Shown: piece by piece, positions 48,073 to 58,585 of the stretch | How positions within the stretch are numbered: the first letter of the stretch is position 1 | How the letters are laid out: each line of letters begins with the position of its first letter | Assembly (NCBI GenBank): GCA_025201765.1 | Contig: MU623340.1 | Location: 730,416-794,415 of the forward strand | Direction of reading: 5' to 3' | DNA length: 64,000 bases | Source: Daldinia sp. FL1419 | Taxonomy: Eukaryota; Ascomycota; Sordariomycetes; Xylariales; Hypoxylaceae | Notes under the pieces: model-generated | What the model saw: the letters and a program-made list of their open reading frames with translations, nothing else | Database searches by the model: none | Told to the model about the DNA's origin: nothing | Translations under genes and position numbers: made by a program

Positions 48073-49083
48073 TTTGGCTTGTTGGTTCAAAGACGAGTTA
48101 AGTTGAGATGGAAGAAACTATGACTTGGTACTAAATGAAGATTTGGAATGAAATGAAAGATGCTTTTTGTTTCGTAGGAAGTAAACGTTTCAAAAAGGAT
48201 GATATTAGAGGCGAGTTATTGACGAGAGCCCTAATACCATCCCAAGCTACGGAGAATCAAGCTTGAAAGTCTTTGTCGTGGTTGTTTCGAAACCTGGAAA
48301 CTGATTCAATGAAGGGAAAGATGGGAAGAGTTGGGTTGGTTCTTGGGTAACACGAGAATGGTGTTATAGGTTGTTCTTGGAAGTTATGGGGGGTAGGTTC
48401 GGAGCTCCTCCGGGTAGGCAGACCCGGACACGGAGGTGGAAGGAGGCACCGGTACCTCCGCCTTCCGCGCCTTCCAGGTGTAGTTTCGGAGGTTACATGC
48501 ATGTACTAACGACCCTACGTATACTCACAGCCCCTTACAGTTGACTCTGTAAAGGTTGTACTACCCAGGTACACACCAGAAGCACAAGACTATACATCGG
48601 GAAGTCTCAAAACACCCATGGCAAGCACTACCCTTGCTTAACGCAGCTAACCTGGTCTTACACGTGGGTACATACTTGGTGTGTCTGATTTAATTGGCTC
48701 ATGCCCAATGATTTAGCTTTCTATGAGGGCTTTATGTGATTGAAGCATAGAGGAAAGAGCCCTGTCCTGTTTCGAGCAAGTAGAGTTTAATGTGTGAACC
48801 ATTCTGGCATGAGTCAATGTGAGGATCTACAATGGAGCTACCTACATGGGTGTAAGGTACACGGCTACACGGCTACACAATCTACATATATACATGTTAG
48901 TGCAATGTTAGGTATCTTTGAGTATACGATATGTATTACTTATTGTGAATTAGAGCATGCCCTAGTCCCGTCACTTTGTTCCAGGGGCTTATTTATATCT
49001 TCAGTTGGGCTTCCAATCCCACATTCCATTGTCCCGTGTGAGCAAGAAGATAAATCCAGTGACCCGAGAAGTAGTATAACCTC
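48073..49083. other. Intergenic region between glycosyltransferase-like and MDR genes
   Basis: About 1 kb. It contains the promoter of the glycosyltransferase-like gene and the 3' flank of the MDR gene. An 81-codon minus frame and a 115-codon plus frame have no domain. A short CACGGCTACACGGCTACAC repeat lies at about 48,860. Confidence 0.6.
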
Positions 49084-50289
49084 TCACTTAACTTTTACGA
49101 ATATCTTTCCAGTAGCCCTGTTCGTTGCTAGCCTTTCGTAGGCCTTGACAAGAATTGTTAGTAATAATACCCGGAGATAAAAAAAGTTCAAGTAGGTAGA
49201 CTTAGACTTACCCGTACAGCATCATCCATTTCGTAAGTAGAATCGACGGGAACCTCGTCAACCCACCCCTTCTCGAACCATTTCGCAATATCTCTTGCCG
49301 AGTCACCGCTTGGTGCGCTCATGATATTTACACGCGTGCGTGGTGTGCCTCCGAGTATGACTGGTCGCCAGTTGCCCAGCTTGAAATATCCGAAAGGGCC
49401 TGGCTCGATGTCTAGATATTTCCCCTCGGTTTTGAGATACTTAGGAGAGCGAGTATACAATTCCTCGTTACCTACGCAGTCGATAATGGCGTCGAAGGGT
49501 TTATTTCCAGGTGCCGTACACAGAGAAGTGAAGTACTCGGGGAGGGATTTATGAGCGGTATAATCCACCACCTATAAGAGGGAAACCAGTATGAGTTGTG
49601 CTAATCTTTTTTGAAAGGGGACCATGGGGAACCATGGGGTATCGAGGGTTAATCTGTATTATTGGCGAACGTACCTCTTCCGCACCTAGCCTTCGAACGA
49701 AAGCCTCATTCTTCGCCGAGCAGATAGCAGTGACATGCATACCCATTCCACGAAGTAGTTGAACCGAAATAGAGCCCACGCCACCACTAGCACCATTCAC
49801 TAGGACCCTGTCGCCTTCGCGCAGGTTAGCAGCATGGATTATCACGGCGTTGGTCTGTCCAGCAATTCCCAAGAGCCCAGCTGCGACAGATTCTTCGAGA
49901 CGCCGGGGTTTCTCGGCGACCGCATGTGCGGGAACCACTAGATAGTCGGACAGTGCGCCAGCACCGCGCCACATATTCCCCAATGGCACTGTGCCACCGA
50001 CGATCATGCCGACTCGTATATCGGAGGAAGACTTTGGGGAAGGTAGTCCAGTTTGAACAACTTCTCCGACGAAGTCCATTCCGGCAATGGTATTGACTTT
50101 ACATGGAATTGCCATTGTCATGATTTTGATCTCGCCGGGGTTACTTGCTGCGTACGAGACTCTGACCATGATCTCTCCAGTCTTAGGTGGCGCCGGAGTT
50201 GGCCAGTCGGTCTTTAATTGAAGAACGTCCTGGGGTTTTCCGGCTCGGGTAACAACCCATGCCTTCATAGTTTTCGGTACGTCGGCCAT
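49084..50289 (-). CDS. Quinone-oxidoreductase-like medium-chain dehydrogenase/reductase
   Basis: Three exons, 50289-49675, 49571-49212 and 49143-49084, with introns of 103 and 68 nt; 344 residues. A zinc-independent MDR enzyme of the quinone oxidoreductase type, expected to use NADPH to reduce a quinone, enone or related carbonyl; the substrate is unknown. The N-terminal GroES-like part contains VSYAASNPGEIKI and GMDFVGEVV. The Rossmann part has NGASGGVGS at 165-173. Cysteine zinc ligands of classical alcohol dehydrogenases are absent. The last exon supplies only 20 residues, AYERLATNRATGKIFVKVK, the normal family end. The start at 50289 (MADVPKTMKAW) is preferred over an upstream non-ATG frame. 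It faces a Zn2Cys6 regulator across 431 bp. Confidence 0.9.
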
Positions 50290-50720
50290 TGTGTATGACT
50301 TATACAATACGAGCTAAGCGAATAGTTGCGGTGTCTAGTATACAGTATACTTGATTCCAATGGAAGAAGTGTAGTTCATGGCGTCTTATATATTTGCGCC
50401 CGTCTAGTATTCAACTCCATATTGGGAATTACGCCTCGGGATCATATTTGTCAACAGGGGCAAATACGGTGATATGACGGTTCGATGGTGATCTTCTATC
50501 CGATACGGCTGATGCGGCTAATGGAGCCGCTTATGGCACGATGGCTCAAAAGGGTAGCAGGATCCGCATCTAGCTTATGAATAGGCGGATCTAGATGCCT
50601 ATTTCGGAACACGCCAGACTTCACGACGACGTTATAATCTCGATCGGATCGACTCTGAAAACGTAGCCTAACGCAACTGAACATAAAGCACATGTATATG
50701 TCATCTGATGAGATATGATT
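50290..50720. promoter_or_regulatory. Divergent promoter between MDR enzyme and Zn2Cys6 regulator
   Basis: 431 bp between two divergent start codons. It has more CGG/CCG triplets than surrounding spacers, including a perfect palindrome (next entry) and a second inverted pair, GATCCGC at 50561-50567 and GCGGATC at 50585-50591. Such a spacer is the usual place for control of an enzyme gene by a neighbouring Zn2Cys6 factor. Confidence 0.55.
50514..50530. promoter_or_regulatory. Candidate Zn2Cys6 operator, CGG-N9-CCG palindrome
   Basis: GCGGCT and AGCCGC are perfect inverted arms around a 5-bp AATGG centre, so CGG and CCG triplets are nine bases apart. Gal4-type binuclear-cluster proteins bind such inverted CGG pairs as dimers, and a member of that family is encoded 190 bp downstream. 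Binding is an inference. Confidence 0.45.
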
Positions 50721-52839
50721 ATGTCGGAGGCGCCTGCTGTTATTACTAGAACTGAGGAGCTTCGTGAACCTTCGAAGCGTCGATATAAGCGTACTCGAAC
50801 TGGTTGTGAACGATGTCGCACACAACATCGCAAATGTAAGTGGTCCATATATCAATGATTAAAAAAAACGAAAAAAAACCATCAATGTTTAATATGGGTA
50901 ATATGCTAAATAAATCATAGGCGACGAGGGGAAACCGCAGTGTCGACGATGTACTGATTCCGGTGCTACGTGTAAATACGTCGCGCGGGTATCCTTTCTA
51001 GAGAAAAACTCTCGAACACTATCGGGCTCTACTTGTTCAAAGCCACCAACGGTTTCTGTGACGCATGAATATCCTGCTGTGGAAGTATGTCAAAACGCCA
51101 TTAGCTGATATAATATACTATCATCGGAAGCACTAACACAGCATTCTAATGTCTAGTTTGTCATCAACAAAGAATCCTCTATCGAAAAAAGTGCCTCTGG
51201 CTCACCTTCCCCTTCAACGGTGATAAGCCGTGACGAGCAGCCTCAAGACGGTGTTGGTGTTGAAAGAATCCCCGAGCCGCGACCTATATCCCTGGCGCGT
51301 GGCCCACAAACTCAAGATGGGTCCAACCATTTTCAAGAAAAGGAAATCCCAAATCCTGAAATTACAGATCTGGACAACTTTGAGAGCTCGAATTACCAAA
51401 TGTCATCGTCTGACTCTTCTCATGACACTATTGGTCGCAAAAACGACAGGTGGCCCATTGCTGGGCGTAGTTGTCTTTCGGATAATGAGATTGATCTTTT
51501 CAAGTACTTCGGCCATCATATAGCCCCTTGGGTAAGTCTTTATTCTCGATAACCTCTCACTTAGAACCCCCTATTCTAACCATGAACGCTTATAATCGTG
51601 TAGCTAGACGTCTATGATCAAGGTCAGACTTTCGGCCAACTCTTCACCCGACTAGCAATGAATTCTCCTTGCGTAATGGATGGAATTCTGCACGTATCAG
51701 CAATATTTCGAAGCTGTCCTGTAGAGATAATAAAACGCCGCGGTGTCGGTGCTCTTCATCTCCAAGCGCTCTCGAACCCATCCGCCACCGCGAACGGGCT
51801 CTTGGACTTTCGACTGATGGCCAGTTTTGTGCTGGTGAGAACACGCCTTTTTATCCAGGACGTCCCTGAGTCGTGGGAGCCTACCTTCTATAAGGGTGGA
51901 AGCTCTTTTAGCCACGATAAACTGAGCGCACTCGATGCGAGTCGAGGCCGAATTTGGTCCAGTTCCCTAGGCTTGCTTTCAAGATTGGGTACGTTACACC
52001 CCTGAAATGGTGGAAAACATCCCTCCCTATTCTCTAGATATTCTCTAGACGGGCAGAGTCTTTTGTTCTATTATATTAGCCATTAGCTAATCGAATTACC
52101 AACCATCGAAGAAATCGCATATTACCTCATAAATCAGACATCCCCTAATAATATTACCGAGCCCATACATCGACTACTTAATTTGGCAAAGAAGTATATC
52201 GATACCCGCGCTCAATCCCATGAAGTGTTACGTACTTCTCTCGAATGTCTTGGGCTCCTAACTGATGTAATGAACCTTTGCCTTCCAGTTTCAGAAGGCG
52301 AAGAATACGTAGCATCGTCTCGAGCTGTGGTTTCGCCCTTGGTAGGAGCCCCTCGAGTTACGAAATGGAGGGAACTACTCAACGAACTTCGAAAATGGCA
52401 CGCAGACCGCCCTCCGGAACTACAGGAGTTAATAGAAACCGAGAGCAGTGAGGCTGCGTTTCCTGTTGTCGTTTTCGCTGGCAGTGCTGGAATCGCATCG
52501 AACATACTATATCACACCGCCATGTTTTTACTACTTGGCAACAAACCACAGTCGATGTCACTCGCCGAACTCCATAACAACTCAGAGCTCAGCACGATAC
52601 AAATGTCGCCCCTTTGGCATGCACGTCGTGTATGCGGCGTCGCACTGAATAGCGAGCCAGAACATATTCGTTGCTGGGACCCGTGCGTAATAGCTGCTTT
52701 CTCACTTGCCGCACGGAAAATGACGCACCCAGCACAACGGAATGATATAGCCGTATGCCTTAGCCGTATCGGGGAAGCAGGATGGCATATACAAGGCCTA
52801 ATCCGGGGACTGCGTAACGAATGGGGTCGTATTGTTTGA
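50721..52839 (+). CDS. Zn2Cys6 fungal-specific transcription factor
   Basis: Five exons, 50721-50835, 50921-51084, 51157-51531, 51604-51988 and 52112-52839; 588 residues. The DNA-binding domain has C29, C32, C39, C46, C49 and C56 (CX2CX6CX6CX2CX6C) preceded by a basic KRRYKRTRTG stretch; the first intron falls inside the third cysteine codon. A Ser-rich, probably disordered linker (about 95-200) follows. The C-terminal 370 residues look like the helical fungal transcription factor regulatory domain found in Zn2Cys6 proteins, with LDVYDQGQTFGQLFTRLA at its start. The acceptor of intron 4 (GAAG at 52108-52111) is less typical than the others but restores the frame and has a CTAAT branch site before it; a different junction there is possible. 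It probably regulates the adjacent oxidoreductase gene. Confidence 0.82.
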
Positions 52840-53288
52840 TGCGAATGATTGATCAGTTATGCACACGATAATATACGACGACTGCTTTACGCATTAGAGG
52901 CCTTCTATACGTGAATTCGCCTAGCTGACACGAGAAGGGTTATCTTATGGTGTATGATGCACGCATTTCCTCAAGAGGTATATGCAGCCGTAAAGTTAGG
53001 TCCCCGAGCCTTTACTGGAAACCCAGCCTCATCCATGGAGTTGTGGAAGCCGCTGGAACGGCGTCCTGCCTCGACGAGTACTATGCTTCTAGATCAACAC
53101 GCAATATATATCTTATCTCAGAGGCCTGTATTTATGGTATATTAATCCGTCTCTCATCTCTCATTTTGGTCTAAATGCACGAGTACCAGCCCGTAAAACC
53201 CTATTCGAGAAGATCTCCTACATCATTTAAGTTATATCCCTGTCCCCCAAATCAGTCGTATTATATCATCTTAGGAGCTATAAAATAG
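52840..53288. other. Intergenic region after the Zn2Cys6 gene
   Basis: About 450 bp. Short frames only. It holds the 3' flank of the regulator gene; I see no further exon of the downstream relic here. Confidence 0.55.
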
Positions 53289-53655
53289 GATGGATTTACA
53301 GCAACGAGGCAGGCTGATTCTGTTGTTGCAGCTGCCTTTCTAGACAGGAAACATGATGAAATTTTCGAGTTAGCTCAAAGCGATGATAACATGTATACAT
53401 ACTCTCGGTCGTATTGGCAAGAATAATGTCGCCATAGTCATGCCGCCAGAGGGGGGGCCTGGAATAGCAGATGTTGTGAATAATATGTTACACACTTTTC
53501 ACGATATTTGTGTCGCTATTATGGTTGGTGCCGGCAGTAAGGAACACCTAGCAACGCTTCCTGGAACCCTGCGGACGGCAATAAAAGTTCAAAACAAGTC
53601 TTCGGGAAGGATATTGATGCCACTGGACCGTACAATGAGATGGACCGCACGGTAG
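53289..53655 (+). pseudogene. Relic of a nucleoside-phosphorylase-domain (PNP_UDP) fungal protein
   Basis: Two reading frames together resemble the start of fungal phosphorylase-superfamily proteins that carry NACHT/ankyrin/TPR parts. Frame one (about 53289-53393) contains VVAAAFLDRKHDEI, like the usual AAAxAMLDExHD region. A frameshift near 53,390 then leads to TLGRIGKNNVAIVMPP, NNMLHTFHDICVAIMVGAG, matching the family's LGRIGxHNVVIxxLP and FGLMVGIGGG blocks. After that the similarity stops and the frame ends at 53655. The rest of the protein, about 200 or more further residues of the phosphorylase fold plus partners, is missing, and the GIGGG glycine loop is altered to GAGSK. A broken, short remnant is the best reading. 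Confidence 0.6.
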
Positions 53656-54489
53656 CGTCTCTTGGGAGCGGCTTTTATCAGCTAAACTAACTAATGGGGG
53701 CTTTTGGTGAGATATGATTGAGTTTGCTCCTATGTATGTACCTGTGTGTTTTGACTGAATAACCATACGATATACGATACACGGAGGGTTACCTATGGAG
53801 ATATATACCAATCAATCCTCGTGGTTTTCAAGTGGTAAGTTTTCAGCCGTATAACATAACAGATAAAGAGAGAGAAAAGATAATAAGTGTGTTGAATTCT
53901 GAAGAATTCTAAGTGGGGAGGATTCCCCAGAAAGGCTTTCATACTTCTACACAGTGCCTCGCACCTTCCACTTCATCGTAACCTGCACCGATAACGCGTT
54001 CTGCAGGGTCTAACCTAGGCTACTTATCTTGGCTTTTATGCAAAGTTATGCCACAAGTGGCTTGAGCTCGAGACGGCACGGACCAATGAGGTACGTTAAG
54101 GTTAAGCGCGTTCCCGCTAACCTAGTCAAAACCTAGTCAATTTGAGGTGGTAATTGCAGGGGAAGATACAGCAGGTACCTATCTGCTCTTCCTCAGCCTC
54201 ATCAAACAAGCCTTGCATCTTCCCAAGAGCATCATCATCTTTTTAAAATAATTTAATCGTATTTGGCGCCAGGTTCGTTTGCAAGCAGGGCGCTTCAATC
54301 GTATTTCTGCTTGAAATTTGATTCCAAAAGACGATGCCTTGAGCTTGGAGGCGACTGTTTGAAGGTCTCTAACCAACCTCACTTGTAACCTTAGAATCTA
54401 TTTATTTTTATCTGTCTCTTATCCATCTTCCCCTTCGCCAACATCGTCGCAGTTTTGTATTCGTTGACGTCTTTAATTACCCGTTCGTC
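53656..54489. promoter_or_regulatory. Intergenic region upstream of CTR9
   Basis: About 830 bp without an acceptable coding frame. It ends in a pyrimidine-rich CTR9 leader (54,400-54,480). Confidence 0.55.
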
Positions 54490-57400
54490 ATGTCGGCCCC
54501 ACGAAGCAGCCAGGCCAATGGTGGCTTCAATGGCGACATGATTCCCACACCGATTAGCAAACGATTCTCCGACATTCCTAGCGCGATCGATATTCCTGTT
54601 CAAGGTGACCAAGAAGACGAAGCTGTCGAAATCGACCTCGAGGATTTGGTTGACGACCCTACCGAGCTTTGCACGTTATTCGAGAACGAGCGCGCTGCCC
54701 GGACGTATTGGATGACTGTGTCCCTTGCCTACGCGAAGCAGAAGAAGATCGACCATGCCATTGAAATGCTAAACCGAGGCGGCAACGCGATGCAAGACAA
54801 CAACCCCAAAGAGAAGCTTAGCATAATCACCTGCTTGTGCTGGATGTATCTTTGGAAAAGTCGCGAAGCGCCACGTGTTCCGCCCGAGGGCGCGCTCCTA
54901 TCTGAAGCTAAAACTAAGGATTACTATCTTCAATTAGCCACGTCTTCCCTCAACGATGCATCGCGTATAAACCCGGCATTTCCACCTCTCTTTTTAGCCC
55001 GTGGTGTGCTTCAACTTCTAAAGGCCTCGTTACAGGCACCATCCAAAGCCCCTGGAGCTGGACATATCGAGCAAGACAAAGCCGATCTGCTGAAGAGCGC
55101 CTTAAAGGCCTTCGATCAAGCGAGCAAGGTTTCGCAAGGGAAGAACATGTTGGCCCTGCTTGGAAGGGCGAGAGCGTTGTTTGGGCTTGGAAACTATAAA
55201 GAGTCGTTAGACGCATATCAGAACGTTTTGAGGAAAATGCCCGACTTGGTGGACCCCGATCCTCGAATCGGAATTGGATGTTGTTTCTGGCAGCTCAGGC
55301 ACAAGGAAGATGCAAAACAAGCTTGGGAAAGGTGTCTCGAGATCAACCCAGAATCGAAGACGGCCAATATTCTCCTCGGCCTATACTATCTGGACGCCAG
55401 CAGTCGGGTTCCTACGAATAGTCCCGAGTTTATTCGGCTTTACAAGAAGGCCATGACGGAATATACGCAAAAGTCATTCAAGATCGACAAAAACCAGCCT
55501 CTGACATGCGCAACCTTCGCTAGCTATTTCTTATCCAGCAAGAATCTGGCCCATGTCGACTCGTTGGCTAACAAGGCCATTCAGTACACTGATGTGAATG
55601 CAATTGCGAGTGACGGCTGGTATTTACTTGCTCGAAAAGAGCATTTCAGCGACAACTTTGAAACGGCTGCAGATTATTATCGGCGTGCGGACGAAGCCAG
55701 GGGCGGCCTCGAGAGAGGCTACCTGCCAGCGAAGTTTGGTGTCGCCCAACTTTCGGTCCTGAATAATGACTTAGGAGAGGCGAAGCTCCGCCTAGAAAAG
55801 ATTATCCAATCAGCGAGCAAGAACGAACGAAACTACGAGGCCATGATTCTGTTGGGCACCTTGTACGCCGAGGAAGTCTTCGCCAACCAATATGCCGCGG
55901 CTAAGGAAGATAAGTCTGCGGAGATGCGAAAAGCTATAGAATATTTGGAACATGTCCGCACGGCTTGGAAGGACCCCAAGAAAAACCTATCTCCTGATTC
56001 AGCAATTCTGCTGAACCTTGCACGCCTATACGAGAGTGACCACCCGGACAAGGCCCTCGAATGCCTCTTACAGGTTGAGCAGCTCGAACTAGATCAGATT
56101 CCTACTTCGGAGCACCCAGCTGGCATTGAAGATGAGTCTGCCCTACGTAATGCATTACGCAAGAATCTCCCCCCGCAACTTCTTAACAACATCGGTTGCT
56201 TTTATTCCCAGGCCGAGAAGCACGATCTAGCCAGCCAAATGTTTGAAGCTGCTTTGAGCTCCTGCATGCGAATCGGGGAGAAGGGCGAGGATATAGATAC
56301 GGATGCCTTGGTTACTACCATAAGCTTTAACTTGGGTCGAAGCTACGAGTCACAGGGCCTCACAGATCAGGCTGTTGAGGTGTACGAGAAGCTACTGGCT
56401 CGTCATGACGACTACATAGATGCCAAGGCCCGACTGGCTTATATCAAACTACGCAAGAACCCCAACAAGGAAGGCCCTGATGCTGTCGCACAGCTTCAGC
56501 AGGAAAATTCGTCTGACCTGGAAGTCCGCGCTTTGTACGGCTGGTACCTCGGGCGCGTGAGTTCCCGCAAGAAGTCGGGTAACGTTAATGAGGACCCGGA
56601 ATTGCGGCACTACAAGCATACCCTTCAGTACCACGATAAACACGATCGTTACGCTTTAGTTGGCATGGGAAATCTATACATGATGGCCGCCCGTGAGATG
56701 CGTAGGGAGACCGATCAAGAAAAGCAAAAGCGATCTGCTACATATACCCGTGCCGTCGAGTTCTTCGACAAGGCATTGCAGTTGGACCCAAAGAATGCAC
56801 ATGCTGCTCAGGGTATTGCTATCGCACTAGTCGAAGACAAGAAAGACTACAAAAACGCGCTTCCCATATTCCTTAAAGTTCGTGAGACCATCAAAGATCC
56901 GAATGTATACATCAACATTGGGCACATATATGCCGAGTTGCGACAATTCTCAAAAGCGATCGAGAGCTATGAGACGGCGTTATCAAAGGACGGCAAAGCG
57001 AACGATCCAGGTATATTAGCGTGCCTCGGTCGGACGTGGTTGAATAGGGGTAGGCATGAGCGGAATCTTGACGCGTATAAATCTGCTCTAAGTTACGCCA
57101 AAAAGGTAAGACCTGCTAGGCGCCAATCTCTGTATGATCCGAGGCTGACCATATATTATAGGCTCTCGAAGTCTCTCCGGATCAAGTCCATTTTAAGTTC
57201 AATGTCGCGTTCGTTCAAATCCAGCAGGTCCAGCACATTATGAATGTGCCTGAGACACAGCGTACGCTCGCCGAACTGGAGGAAGCATCCGAAGGCCTCG
57301 AAGCCGCTATTATCGCCCTAGACGAGATTGCCACCCATCCACAACCGCCGTATCCCAAGGCCGATCTTGAGCAGCGAGCAAATATGGCTCGCAACACCCA

Positions 57401-58244
57401 GCGCAAACAACTTGGCCGTCAGATCGAGAGCCAAAAGGAATACGAAGAGAAGAATAAGGAAAAACTTGCTGCAGCTTTGGAACAGCGCCAGGCTGAATTA
57501 AGGCGACGCGAAGAGGAACGACAGAAGGCACTTGCGCTAGAGGAAGAGCGACGGGAGAAGATCCGCAAGGAACGTGAGGAGATTACAGCCCGCGATAGAG
57601 CGATAGCCGAACAGCGAGCCGAGGAAGAGATGGCTGCGCAACAAGCGGAAATGACTACGGATAGCGAAACGGGCCAAAAAGTGAAGAGAAAGCGGAAGAC
57701 CAGACCCAAAGCGAGTGGTGAGCCCAAGCCAAAGGGCCGCTCACGAAAGAAGAAGGTCGATAGCGACGGCGAGGATAACGAGTCTGAAGAGGAACGCCAA
57801 CCAAAGAAGAAGCGCAAGCTTGCATCCAAGAAAGAGTCTACCAAGTATAAGTCTGCAGAGATTGTAGTTGATAGTTCGGACGATGACGATGACGCCCTCG
57901 AACGTGCCGAAAGAGCTCTTGAGAGGCAGCCCTCGGTTCCGTCGGAAGCCGATAACCTATCGAAAGCTGGTGATAACGAAGATAGGATGGAGGTAGACAA
58001 TACAGCCGGGCAGAATGACGATGATGACGAGGAAGAGGAAGCAGCAACTAGCCGTGCACCAGCCAAGCGCTCTCGGCGTGGTAGGGTTCTCGATGACAGC
58101 GATGAGGACGAAGATGAAGGCGAGGGCGCTGGTGCTAGTGCTAGTGCTCCAGGTGCCGCGGCTAACGGAGACTCGGATGCCGAGCCGGCAGCAGACGCCG
58201 CAGATACTAGCATGGCAGACGTCGCGGACGAAGACGAAGAGTAG
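54490..58244 (+). CDS. CTR9: Paf1 complex TPR subunit CTR9
   Basis: Two exons, 54490-57105 and 57162-58244, with a 56-nt intron (GTAAGA...TTATAG); 1232 residues. CTR9 is the scaffold of the Paf1 complex, which travels with RNA polymerase II, promotes H2B ubiquitination and H3K4/K36 methylation, and aids elongation and 3' processing. The body (about residues 60-900) is a solenoid of TPR repeats, for example LLGRARALFGLGNYKESLDA, FDKALQLDPKNAHAAQGIAI and VYINIGHIYAELRQFSKAIES. A charged coiled coil follows (about 930-1030, ELRRREEERQKALALEEER). The last ~170 residues alternate basic and acidic clusters (SDDDDDALERAERALE), as is normal for CTR9. The splice preserves YAKK-ALEVSPDQVHFKFNVAFVQ. Length matches fungal orthologues. 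Confidence 0.95.
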
Positions 58245-58585
58245 TAAGGCAGTCTGTTTGTATATTATAAAAAGGGGATATCACGACTGCAGGCTTTTCT
58301 AGTAGACCTTGGCTGATTAGGCGCTTGAGATAATTCCTATATTATAGGATGATAATGAAGTAGAAAATATCTACGAACGGAGCGAGTGCATAGAGACCTG
58401 TCTTTGAGAAATAAAATGTTACCGATGCGAAGACGCAATCGAATTTATGCCATTAAGAGTATGAAGAACCCCGCTACTACGATTCCGACATGCCGAACTA
58501 ATATCCGGATCGCATTCCACTTTGTGAAGCTCATTTAATCACTACATCATAATCCGGGCCTGATACTCACGTACATTCATTTCGG
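58245..58585. other. Short spacer CTR9 / PrpF-like gene
   Basis: 341 bp containing the CTR9 3' flank and the promoter of the PrpF-like gene. Nothing else seen. Confidence 0.6.

Noticed and set aside
57419..58213. 264-codon antisense Ser-rich frame within CTR9
   Set aside because: Poly-Ser comes from the complement of the acidic and lysine-rich CTR9 tail; not a gene.
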